The position numbers and the translations under genes are program-made. Below are positions 35,957-47,807 of a stretch of 64,000 bases of DNA, piece after piece; positions within the stretch are counted from its first letter, which is position 1; the number at the start of each line of letters is the position of its first letter. This DNA comes from Hemileia vastatrix (taxonomy: Eukaryota; Basidiomycota; Pucciniomycetes; Pucciniales; Zaghouaniaceae). The stretch spans positions 4,861,501-4,925,500 of the forward strand of contig JASXTE010000001.1 of the NCBI GenBank assembly GCA_030280995.1. Direction: 5' to 3'. The notes under the pieces were generated by a model. It made no database searches. It was not told where the DNA came from and saw only the letters and a list, made by a program, of their open reading frames with translations.

Positions 35957-38707
35957 TGTCAGCCAGGCTATCTCAGGAGCCCAGTAATTTATATAATAAA
36001 TTACTGAAATCATGTAATGGAATAACATTATGTTGTTACAATAAATTATTTTATTAAATAATAAAATTATAAATATTTTATGAATAAATAAAATAATTAC
36101 TATATTTAATTTTATTATTAAATAAGTTTTTATTACATAAACAAATATTATATTCTATAAAAACATGGTGCATTTCTATGAATGTAATATTTCTAAAAAA
36201 CTAATTAAATTAATTATAATATTATAAGCTTAATTATATTTAATTTATAATGGAATTAAAAATAAATTAATATAATTTAGATATTAAATCCAACTCATCA
36301 TATAATATCCATAAATATTGGGCGCATTTTTGATCTTTAACTGTGTCAGTAAAATTACTAAATAACTTAAAACACATATTTAATATATTAATATTAAATT
36401 CTCACTTTAAATAAGTTACAATTAAATCAATTATTTGTTTCAATTAAATTAATTACTGAAAGTAGTTAAAACAATTAATTAATCTCTCTTTATAACTGAA
36501 TTAAATTGATTACATAAATTTTGGTGTGAAAATAATTCTAGTTGTTTTAATTAAAACCTTTACATCTTATTATAATACTTGATTAGGATATTTTTTCTCA
36601 CATTTCTCTTGGTCTCATACTTATTTAGTTATTCATTATATTAATTACTTGTTTGGAACTTTAAGATGGGAAAGTTATTACTTATTCACAGGTTTAATTT
36701 GTTGTTTCATTTTTTTCCCTCAAAGTGTATGTTTTAATTAAATTCCTTTGATCTTTTGTTTCACATACTATTACTTTTGTATATACATTGGAAGCTCTTC
36801 AGAAGTATTCTTGTCTATAAAAGGATCTTGTAATTTGTCAGCCTGTATATCTCCAGGACTGAGTAAAAAGTAATGTTAAACACATGAACTATACATGGGA
36901 ATAATAAATAAGAGTACACAAATAGTATACATAAGTAAAATTATGATAATACACAAAAAATGCCATTATAACACCTTATATACACGCATATATCCACCTT
37001 TTATAGGTCTTATGTACTTAATATTAAGTTGAAATATGTTAGGGTAATCTTAAGAACCTTAAGTATAAGGCTACATAATTTTTAAGTACACTTAAAGCTG
37101 TTATATTCATTGTTTTATGCAAAAAACAAGAAATGCGCTTTATTTCACTTAAAAGTTGACTATATGCGCTAAAAAATTGAGAATATCAAAATTGCGCTTT
37201 GACAGATCAATTGGGCTCATTTAGAACTATTGATTTGGCTATTTAAATGCATAAAAATAACACTTTTCAAATTTGGTGTTTTTTATGCCAGAAATGGCTT
37301 CTGTGTACTGGCCACATACTGCCTGCTTTTTTCCCGTGTGAATAGCTTCATTTTTAGCAAAGTTAGCTTTTTCACACTATAATTACCCCACATTCTACGC
37401 CCACTGTGGGGAAACACACTAAAATAGGCGACAGGCGCTTATTTAGTGTCCTAGCTTAATTAATAATCCATTGACCTTGTTTATATGCACTAATTTCATT
37501 AATAACCTCACTCTTGGCACTTTATTTCATCACCACGCTTAAATTCGCCTAATTTTAGTCAAGGATTTACCCGTGAAAGCACCTGCCAAGAACTGCATGT
37601 AGTTACCCCACATCTCACGCTCTTTTTTAAGTTTTTGGGTGGTTTCTCAGTCAATTTTGGTTATTTTTGAATGGAAATTTCACGTAGTATAATGACAGGA
37701 TTAGCCCCATTATTTCTACAGTCAATCCCCCTTATTATTAAGCTATTATTAACCTTAAAAAGTCTCCTTTAGTCTTTAATATTATTGTTTTATACGCATA
37801 TACTCTCTTTTTGTCTTTTTCTTTAATTTTGATGGATTTCCCTTATTATTACAGGATTTTGGCGGTTGTTATTCTTCTAATTATGTCATGGGTTACTGGG
37901 AATATTGATGGGCATATCTATTAGTTGTTTAGAGGCGTCATTAACTTTGTATTGGGTGGTACATCAAGGGAATCATTGGGGAATTCAGTGTGTATAAAAG
38001 GAGGAGGTTTTTGGGTTGTATTTCTTCATTCTTTATCATTACAATTCAACCCATATAACCAAATAAATTACAATACATATCAATTAGTACTTTTATAAGA
38101 CTTTTGAATAGTATCTGAATTAAATAATCTATTTTTCTACCAACTACAAAGATTGTAAGCCATATATAAGAATAGTGAGAATTATATTATTGAGACCTTT
38201 ATATTTGATTATATTTTACAACTTAGTGGATTAAAACTACAGTATTCATATAGGACCATTAAAATCTTCTAGACAACTGACTATTCAAGCTAGTTAACGT
38301 CCTTTTACTTGACCTTAGCCTGACATAATTCCTCTTTGTTGATTATCACTTTCAATACAAACAATTACATACTTACAACACTTTATTATTATTTCTATTA
38401 GTATTACAATTCTAATCTAAATATTCAATAAATACTCTAAGGTTGCTTTAAATTTACTAGTAATACAATTTTTTAGCCGCGCAGAGAAGATTTTACTTAC
38501 TTAATTAAATATTTATAAATAAAGCAGAACCTCACTGTTGTGTCATTTATTATAAATTGTTGTTGCATCTCTCTTATTTTGATTTAATTATTTAATTATT
38601 TTATTAGTTACATTTTTCTCTATTTAGGTACTCTCTTTTTATTATTTCCTTCTCCTCTATTCCATTATTCTCATCTTATTCACCTACTTCTAGACAACCC
38701 GCTGACA
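35957..38707 (+). repeat. 5' LTR of family B element, interrupted by a family A solo LTR
   Basis: Starts TGTCAGCCAGGCTATCTCAG, ends AGACAACCCGCTGACA. The LTR parts are 35957-36835 and 38331-38707; the 3' LTR reads straight through the same point (CTTGTAATTCCTCTT), which proves the insertion. TATAAAAGGATC promoter-like box at 36815. Confidence 0.92.
36836..38325 (+). repeat. Solo LTR of family A nested in the family B 5' LTR (1,490 bp, TSD TAATT)
   Basis: Starts TGTCAGCCTGTATATCTCCA, ends CTTAGCCTGACA. Exact duplications TAATT at 36831-36835 and 38326-38330. Almost identical to the LTR at 62355-63855 (a young subfamily) and more distant from the LTRs of the element at 13033. Confidence 0.95.
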
Positions 38708-39389
38708 ATTGGGGGCCTTTCCAAACAACAATGGCCTTTTTTGATGAACGTCATAATGCACAGACCACCTAGTGGAAAATAGATAATTTTTTCTGCGACT
38801 GTGTTTCAAACTTGGGTTCTATCCTTTTAGTTTATAATATATTAAAAAATATATATTTTAAAGTGATTTCTCAATCACTATAGTAAGTAAACCTTTGCAC
38901 CTCTCAAATATATTATTAAATTTGTATTGCAATAACAGTGTTTTTGGCCTAATTTCTGAATCACTGAGTGTAAGTGATCATTAAATTTTTTAAAAAAATT
39001 TCCTAGTTGACCATAATAGAGTTATACTCTTAGTCCTAGAAGATCATTAAATAATTTTTAAATAAATTATTAAATTAATTTTATTGAATTTTTTTTTTGA
39101 TTTATTGGTTGACCATAATAGTACTCAGTACATAGTCCCAATATTACTAAGATATATTTTTTGGTATTAATTATTTTGGTTGACTTATTAAACCTTTTTG
39201 GTTGGTCCCTTAATAATTATTGTCATTTCTTAATAATATCATTTGTAATTACATATTTTTTGTATTACATTTTTATTGTTAATTAATTAATTTTTGAATA
39301 AAATTTTAAATTTTTCTTTAAGAGATAATTTTAATTTTTTTTGATTTAAAATATAAATTTATATCATTTGATTTTTTATTCACAGTTTC

Positions 39390-41740
39390 ATGTCCAGTAG
39401 TTTGGAAAACAGCATGGAAAATCTTCATGTAGATGAAATTGATGTGGATGTTGATAATGAATCTGTAGGTTCTTCAAAATTAACTTACAAGAATTCTTCA
39501 TCTAACAAAAAATCTTCATACTCCTCAGTGCATAGAAATGTCAGGAGAAGTGGCAAACCCCCCTCACCAAACTACTCTTAAAGAAGTAAAGCCTGAGATC
39601 AATCAGGAAAATCCTCTAAAGCGTATAAGAATAAAAAAGATCCCTCTGACGCAACAAATAAACAATCTTTCCAGCCATATATAAGAACTGAAGGCAGAAA
39701 GCATGAAGTACAAGGCAAGAGTAGACACACTCTGGAAACAGATGCAGGAGCTCTTAAATCACAAGCAGGTTCACCCTCCTCCTTTCCCAGCTTCTCAGCA
39801 TCAGCCTCAGCTCCATCAGGCACCCAGCTCTATCACTCAAAGTCAAAACACTTTACAAGTGGAACAGTGGAAATTGGACTGCCTGATGAACCATTAACAA
39901 CAGAATGTTCAGCAGCCAGCAGCTCAGCACCCTGGCCCATCCAGGACACAAACCTGCCATCAGTCTCCTCAGGCGCATCCTTATCAGGGAGGCAGAAGAG
40001 AGAAGGCACAGGGGAAATTTCCTCCCTTTCTATGGTAAGTAATTTGTTTGATAAACATGTTGGTATGTATAATAACAAATCTTCTCCCACAGGTAATATT
40101 GGGGATAATGGTGAAAGAACCGTTGAACCTATAAAGAGACAACTTCCTTTAATGAGTAGCCATAATGATGTAATTAGTCAATTATCATTTGATGAACCTT
40201 TACATTTAACTTCTACTTCTTTAATTAATCCTTCTCTTGCAATTAAAAATGATTCTGTTTCCCCTGAAGTCTATACCTTGCTTGAGAGAACTTCTGAGGA
40301 TATATTGAAAGATACACTTGACTTTAATGTTGTAAAAGACAAAAATTTGAGAGATGTATTAGTACATGAGAGTGATAGATTAAATAATCTGCACTTACAT
40401 TGTAAAGTGAGCTCTTCTGTTCAAGATACAGCCTATTTTAAAATAAAAGAAACTTTGAATATTGTTCTTAGCCAACAAAAACAAATAAGAAGTGATAATA
40501 GAGCTATATCAGATAAAAATATTCATCTTCATAGAACTTTGAGTGAGTTAAAACCCCTTATTGAAGAGAATTATTCATTGAAAAATGAGGTTAAGTCTCT
40601 AAACAATGAGTTGAAAAAGCTGAAAAAATGATTTCCAAGCTCTGAGTACCAAATACACAGTTTTTGAGGAAAGAAATGTTTTATCCCTTGAAAAAATAAA
40701 TGACCAGATGTCTGAAATTCCAAGGATAAGAAATTCTTTGTTGGACCTACAGGAAACATTCTCAGCCTTAGCTGTAAATCATTATGGTGTACATTAATAT
40801 TCTGCCAATAAGTTGCATAAAAATAAAGGAAAGGGGCCTGAACAAAGCAGCTCTTTTCTTCCCCATACTTCAGCCATTAAACCACCTGACAACGAGTCTT
40901 TAAAATATTTTGCTACTAGCAAAAATTCTTTTAATGGTCATAAACCAGCTGCTTCTGTAAATAATGAAATTTCTGAACACTTGGCTAAGCTTCAAGAATT
41001 ATTAATGTTAAATAATTCAAATCAAACGATGGACCAACCCAGTAGCCAGAAAAATTGGCCCAAACTGGATCAATATCCCACTTTTGATGGTGACTCTTCA
41101 TCTGACTGGCAACACTTTTTTCAGAGAATTGAAAATCTGAAAAACTCTTATAAATTACCAGATGAAGAAATTGTCTCTAAATTAATTTCTTTATTTTCCA
41201 ATGTAGCTTTAATATGGTATGAATCTGTCTTACTGGACAATCAACATTATACTTGGAAAGAATGGAAAACATTGATTGAAAATCAATTTGGTGGTTCCAA
41301 ATTTAGGCTTTCCCAGCAAAGATTATATGAGAATGCTAAATATGCATCCTCCTCCCCTAAAAAAAATATTGTTTTCCTTATGAAAATTACAAAAATTCCT
41401 AGAGCCATGGATCCTAAAATGGATTATGGTGTTTGGAGAGATAAAATTCTCTACAAATTACCAAATTCTCTGAGAGATTTGATTGTGGAAAGGACTGAGC
41501 ATGTGAGAGTAAATTCTTCCTTTATTAATATCTGTAATGAAGTCCTACTAAATCATAGATATGAACCAAGGAATTATCCTGTTAAATCATATCATGACCA
41601 ACAAAAGCCTTCCACAAAACTTCCAGATAAAACTGGTAGACCTTCTTCCCCTGTTTCACCATAGAAATATGCAACTAATAGTTGTTTTAAATGTAACAAA
41701 CCTTGGCAGAAAGGACACATTTGTGACAAGAAAATTCATC
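39390..41740 (+). pseudogene. Gag of family B element
   Basis: Starts at 39390 (MSSSLENSMENLHVDEID), a Ser-rich region, stop at 39579. An open stretch 39867-40631 ends in a coiled-coil-like segment (ENYSLKNEVKSLNNELKKLK), then a stop. The capsid region is open 40813-41664: WPKLDQYPTFDGDSSSDWQ, then WKEWKTLIENQFGGSKF. A stop (TAG) at 41662 precedes the zinc knuckle CFKCNKPWQKGHICDKK (CX2C...GHXC pattern, as in many gypsy gags). Stops at 39579, 40629 and 41662 are point changes; otherwise the frame is well kept. Confidence 0.88.
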
Positions 41741-41979
41741 TTGTTGAAAATAATGAAGAATCTGAAAATACTCAAGCTGATCTTGATGATTACTCAAGTG
41801 ACTGTAATAGCAATATCTCTTATGACCATGATTCTTCTCAAGAAGTTCTAGTTTTAGAAAAGGATATCCAATATTTATATAATTGGTCTGACAGTTGTAA
41901 TATTGACTTATCTTCTGTAGAATATGCTGAAGTAATTAGAGATATTACTGACAGTTCTATTTTAATATCACCTTTGAGA

Positions 41980-44900
41980 GCTCCAGTTATCATAAATGGT
42001 AAAAATTTTGAGGTTATATTGACTCTGGTGCTGGAGAGAGTGTAGTTTCTGGGAAAGCACTAGATTCTGTGAAAAGATTATCAATTTAAATTATTACCTA
42101 TAAAATCTGAAAAATGGAAAGGTTAAGGTTCTGTGTTATGTCCCATTTGCAAATACAAAACCACTGTATTCTTTAAATATAATGGTGGTTTTTTCAGAGC
42201 TATTTGTGAATTTTTGTGATGAAAAATGACAATTTAAGCAATTGGTTTATCATGGGAAATGAAATTTTAACCAAGTTTGGCATTAAGTTGGATCCTGCAA
42301 ACAATTGTTTTACCTTGGACTTGAATGGGAAAAGAAAATTTAAAATTTCTTCTTCTAAGAAGCATTCTGCACCCTTGTTGAAATATTGTCACTCTTTGAT
42401 CCAATGTAAAGGCAGACAAACAGAGGAAATGAATGAATTATTGTCTGAGATTGAAACAGCTTCATTTGGTGATCAATTAACAGTTGATCAGAAAGATTCA
42501 ATAATAGCCTTAATTACATTCTTCCCAATGGATTTCTCTCATGGTTCTCATGTCTTAGGAATTGTTAAGAATGAAATGAAAATTACTCTTTTCTGTAATT
42601 TGAATGATATTCCTCCTAGTCTTAAGAAAAAAACTATATCCTGCTTCTCCAACAAAGAGAAAGGATACTGAAGATAATATTTACACCTTATTAAAAATGA
42701 ATATCATTGAAAAGCTGGATGCCACCCCAATATATTTTGTCTTCTCCCCAGTCATGGTTTCTTATGAAAAGGATAAAGCTAGATTATGTGGGGATTATAG
42801 AGCATTAAACACTTATACTGTTGATTATATTTATCCTTTAACTAGAATTAATTCAATACATGCTACCTTGCAAGGGGAAAAATTTATTAGTTGTCTAGAT
42901 GGTAAGAAAGGTTATCATCAAATACCTGTTAAGAAAAATTCACAAAATTTCTTGCTTATTGCTACTCATATGGGAGTATATAAGTATGTTAGGATTCCAT
43001 TTGGCCCTAAAAATGCACCTTCAGTTTTTCAGAAAGTAATGGATAACACTTTCCATCAGGAAATAATTGAAGGATGGCTCATGGTGTATATTGATGACAT
43101 TATAGTTTTTTTCTAAAACTTTTGATGAAAATATGATTCACTTAAATAGAGTTTTCCAAAAATTGGATGACATTAATATGACCTTGTCCTTGAAAAAGTG
43201 TAAATTTGGTTTTCAATCCTTGAAAGTCTTTAGCCATGTTGTGTCAGGCTTACAAATTTGTGTAGACCAGAATAAAGTTTCTGCAATTCAAAATATAAAA
43301 GCATCAACTTCTGTAAGAGAAATCCAAAGTTTTTTGGGTATATGTGGCTATTATAGAAAATATATTAAAAATTATCAGGTCATAGCCTTACCTCTTACCA
43401 AACTGACCAGAAAAGATGTTGTCTTTATCTGGAATAATGACTGTCAAAAATGTTTTGATACATTGAAAAAGTGTTCAATGACAGCCCCTATCTTGGCTCT
43501 TCCAGATTTCAGCAAACCTTTTGTCCTTTACACAGATGCTAGCTTTGTTGGACTGGGTGCTGCCCTTCACCAAAAACAAATTATTAATGATAAATCCTCA
43601 GAAGTTGTAATTTTTTATATTTCAAGAACCTTGAGAAGTATTGAATTGAAATATGGTGCCACTCAATTAGAGTGTTTAGCAGTTGTTTGGGCTCTTGAGA
43701 AGCTTCACTATTACTTAGATGACCAAATATTTGAATTGGTAACTGACTGTAGTGCTGTCAAATCCCTCTTGAACCTAAAGACACCAAATAGACATATGTT
43801 TAGGTGGCAACTTGCTGTTCAGGAGTACAGAGGAAGAATGACAATTATCCATAGATCTGGAAATTCTCACTCCAATTTTGATATGCTTTCAAGGTTGCCT
43901 CTGTGAAATAATGACTCCAATCCTGCCTATGTGCCTGAAAGTGATACTGTTCATGTACATGGTATATATATAGTTGATATGGAAGAAGAACTGTTACATT
44001 TAACTCTGTATTCATATGAAAAAGATTCTGATTTAAATAAATTGGTTACAATCTTGAATGATCCAAAGAATGCTTCTATCCAAGCATTGATAAAAAATTG
44101 TCCTCCAAAGTACCAGAGTGCTTTGAGTAAGGGAAAATTTTCCATTGAAGATGGTTATATGTATTACAGGAGAAATCTTACCAATGTAATTGTTATTCCT
44201 ACTTCCATGAAAGAAACCATCTTAAAAATTTTTTCATGATGACATATTAGCAGGACATTTTGATTTTGAGAAAACCATTATCCAAATTAAAAACACTGCT
44301 TGGTGGGCTAATATGTCTAAAGACACTAAATTATATGTTGAATCTTGTGATTCTTGTCAAAAATATAAAAGACTGACAGGTAAAAGAGCAGGATATTTAC
44401 AACATATTAAAGCACCTGATGCTCCTTGGCAAATCATTAACATAGATTTTGTCACTGGCCCTCCTGTAGCAGGTAAAGACAGTTATAACTCCTGTTGGGT
44501 AATAGTGGATAGGTTCACCAAGATGTGGAAATTTATTCCCACCCACAAATATGCATCCAAAAAAGAATTAGCTTTCTTATGGTGGACTTACATGTTTAAT
44601 ATTGTTGGATTTCCTAAAGCCATTATCTCTGATAGAGACCCAAAATTTAAATATGAATTTTGGACATCTTTGATGGATATTTGTGGCTGTGAGTTAAAAT
44701 TTTCTACAGCCCAACATCCTCAGACTGATGGTCTGGCTGAAAGAATGATTCAAACTCTAGAAGATATGATTAGAAGGTATTGCTCCTTTGGATTAGAATA
44801 TAAAGACAATGACAGATTTTCTTATGACTGGGCTACTCTATTACCAGGTCTTGAATTTGCTTATAATAGCACTGTTCATTCTGTAACAGAGAAAAAGCCT

Positions 44901-45479
44901 TTTGAGCTTTGGTTAGGCTATGTACCAAATAATCCTGCTCAAATTCTCAATAATAAATTACCTAAGTTGGAATTACACCCTGGTGTAAAATATTTTATGC
45001 AAATGCAAAAGCTAAGCAGAAAACATGCTCAAAGCTTTATTGATAAAGCATTTGAATATGTAAAGAAAAGATGAAATAAATCCCATAAATAATACAAATT
45101 TAACAAGGGTGATGAAGTGTTGATATATACTGTCCATTTCAATTTACAAGGCAATAAAAAATTAAAAGATCCTTTTATGGGACCATTTGTTGTTAAAAGA
45201 ATGGTTGGAGATAATGCAGTAGAATTTGTATTGCATTCTCCATATGATAGAAAACACCCTGTTTTCCCCATCTCCTTGCTAAAACCTTATACTTCCAACA
45301 GTGACTTATTTCTCAAAAGAAGGGGAAGACCTAAGAAAAACCCTCAGGAAGTCACAGAAACTGCAGAAATTGATAAAATTCTCAATGATAGAATTATCAC
45401 TTCTGAAAGAGGTATTGAATATTTATTGAGATATAAGAACAAATCATCTGAACATGATGCATGGATACCTGGAAAATAA
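41980..45479 (+). pseudogene. Pol of family B element (protease, RT, RNase H, integrase, chromodomain)
   Basis: Protease: IDSGAGESVVSG near 42015 after a frameshift. RT: KARLCGDYRALN, ISCLDGKKGYHQI (first Asp), FGPKNAPSVFQ, VYIDDIIVF (catalytic pair, about 43085). A one-base expansion of a T-run at about 43105-43112 shifts the frame. RNase H: VLYTDASFVGLGAALHQKQ. Stop at 43904. Integrase zinc finger HDDILAGHF...CDSCQ (frameshift near 44235), core IINIDFVTGPP, ISDRDPKF, TDGLAERMIQ (the D, D, E residues all kept). Stops TGA and TAA near 45072 and 45090. The end (EIDKILNDRI, IEYLLRYKNKSSEHDAWIPG) is a chromodomain, expected to direct insertion to marked chromatin. Confidence 0.92.
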
Positions 45480-45564
45480 ATTTCAAAGCTCCCTACTCTG
45501 TTAAAAAAGTATAAAAAGAAAAAATCTTAGCATTTTTTTTATTTTTATTTTTAGAGTAAGGGAG

Positions 45565-46819
45565 TGTCAGCCAGGCTATCTCAGGAGCCCAGTAATTTAT
45601 ATAATAAAATACTGAAATCATGTAAGGGAATAAAATTATGTAGTTACAATAAATTATTTTATTAAATAATAAAATTATAAATATTTTATGAATAAATAAA
45701 ATAATTAATATATTTAATTTTATTATTAAATAAATTTTTATTACATAAACAAATATTATATTCTATAAAAACATGGTGCATTTCTATGTGTGTAATATTT
45801 CTAAAAAACTAATTAAATTAATTATAATATTATAAGCTTAATTATATTTAATTTATAATGGAATTAAAAATAAATTAATATAATTTAGATATTAAATCCA
45901 ACTCATCATATAATATCCATAAATATTGGGCACATTTTTGATCCTTAACTGTGTCAGTAAAATTACTAAATAACTTAAAACACATATTTAATATATTAAT
46001 ATTAAATTCTCACATTAAATAAGTTAAAATTAAATCAAATATTTGTTTCAAATAAATTAATTACTGAAAGTAGTTAAAACAATTAATTAATTTCTTTCTA
46101 TAACTGAATTAAATTGATTACATAAATTATGGTGTGAAAATAATTCTAGTTGTTTTAATTAAAACCTTTACATCTTATTATAATACTTGTTTGAATATTT
46201 TTTCTCACATTTATCATGGTCTCATACTTATTTAGTTATTCATTATATTAATTACTTGTTTGGAACTTTAAGATGGGAAAGTTATTACTTATTCATGGGT
46301 TTAATTTGTTGTTTCATTTTTTCCCCACAAATTTCATGTTTTAATTAAATTCCTTTGATCTTTTGTTTCACATACTATTACTTTTGTATATAAATTGGAA
46401 GCTCCTCAGAAGTATCCTTTCCTATAAAAGGATCTTGTAATTCCTCTTTTTTGATTATCACTTACAATACAAACAATTACATACTTACAACACTTTATTA
46501 TTATTTTTATTAGTATTACAATTCTAATCTAAATATTCAATAAATACTCTAAGGTTGCTTTAAGTTTACTAATAATACAATTTGTTAGCTGGGCAAAGAA
46601 GATTTTACTTACTTAATTAAATATTTATAAATAAACCAGAACCTCACTGTTGTGTCATTTCTTATAAATTGTTGTTGCATCTCTCTTATTTTGATTTAAT
46701 TATTTAATTATTTTATTAGTTACATTTTTCTCTATTTAGTTACTCTCTTTTTATTATTTCCTTCTCCTCTATTCCATTATTCTCATCTTATTCACCTACT
46801 TCTAGACAACCCACAAATA
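45565..46819 (+). repeat. 3' LTR of family B element (1,255 bp)
   Basis: Starts TGTCAGCCAGGCTATCTCAG directly after a GAGTAAGGGAG purine tract. Its end has decayed: CCCGCTGACA of the 5' LTR is CCCACAAATA here, mostly C:G to T:A changes. GATAT follows at 46820. Confidence 0.9.
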
Positions 46820-46824
46820 GATAT

Positions 46825-47272
46825 TATGTAGAATTTCATTGAGCAGTATAGTGATCTCATGAGCTCACAAATATGAATCACCACTCAATGAATTTTTATT
46901 TTGAAAAAAATGAAAATTTAAAAGAATTTAAAAATTAAAATTGGAAATTATAATAAACCAATAAATATTGCTTGAAAATTTATTTTTATTTTTATTTTTT
47001 GTGTGAATGCCATTTTTTTTTAAAACAATAGTGTCCACTTTTAAATTTAAACCAAAGATTTTAAAACGTTTATCCATGTAAAAAGAGTTAATTTAAAGCT
47101 TAATGTTTGCTTTATTATTGTTCAGTTACTTCTCTGAATGGGAAGAGGTGGTATTTATTTTAACATTATACCAGTTTATTCATGAAAAATTTGCATTTAA
47201 TATTTTTTTGAAAAAATGGAAACAATTAATATTTTTAGTTATTCCCATATAGAATGCACACATTAAAAAAAT
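46825..47272. other. Intergenic AT-rich DNA, nothing recognised
   Basis: A/T-runs with no long open frame, TIR or LTR end. It is the right flank of the family B insertion. Confidence 0.5.
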
Positions 47273-47807
47273 TTTAAGCCAGGATACCCCCAGGACTAAG
47301 TAAAATTTTTTTTAGAAAATATGCTAGACCCATGTATTACACATGGGGAAAATAAGTGAAAGTATACTATATGTATAAATAAGTGAAATAAGTCAGTTAT
47401 TACAATATATGCCATTATAAAACTTTAGATACATGCATATATCCACCTTCTATATGTCTTATGTACTTAATATTTAGTTGGAATGTGTTAAAGTAATCTT
47501 AAGAGCCTTAGACATAAGGTTACATAATTTTTAAGTGATCTTGAAGCTGTTATTTTCATTATTATGGTGAAAAAACAAATAAATGCACTTCAAGTCACTT
47601 AAAGTTGAATATATGTGCTATAAATTTTATAATATTAAAATTGCACTCTGACAGATCAATTTTTCTTCTTTAGGACTATTGATTTGGCTACTTAAATGTA
47701 TAAAAATAACTCTTTTCAAAATTGATGTTTTTTTATGCTAGAAATGACTTCTGTGTACTGACCTCATGCTGTATGCCTTTATCCCATGTACATAGCTTCA
47801 TTAGGGG
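47273..47807 (+). repeat. Family A LTR, 5' part only
   Basis: Aligns with the first 535 bases of family A LTRs: AAGCCAGGATACCCCCAGGA start, ATACATGCATATATCCACC, AGGACTATTGATTTGGCTAC, ATGCTAGAAATGACTTCTG, ending in CATAGCTTCATT. It stops abruptly where AGGGGGTGCCAG begins; the rest of the LTR was not found further on. Confidence 0.8.

Larger units (their letters stand above)
35957..46819 (+). mobile_element. Family B Ty3/gypsy chromovirus, nearly complete (10.9 kb with one nested LTR)
   Basis: 5' LTR 35957-38707 (1,256 bp after removing the nested LTR), 3' LTR 45565-46819 (1,255 bp), target duplication GATAT at 35952-35956 and 46820-46824. Primer-binding-site candidate TGGGGGCCTTTCC at 38710; polypurine tract about 45553-45564. 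Gag 39390-41740, then protease, RT, RNase H, integrase and a C-terminal chromodomain to 45479. The LTRs differ at few positions, so insertion was fairly recent. About ten stops or frameshifts disable it. Confidence 0.93.

Noticed and set aside
39599..40090. Minus-strand frames with protein-like composition
   Set aside because: They are shadows of the family B gag on the plus strand, which has clear homology to the family A gag.
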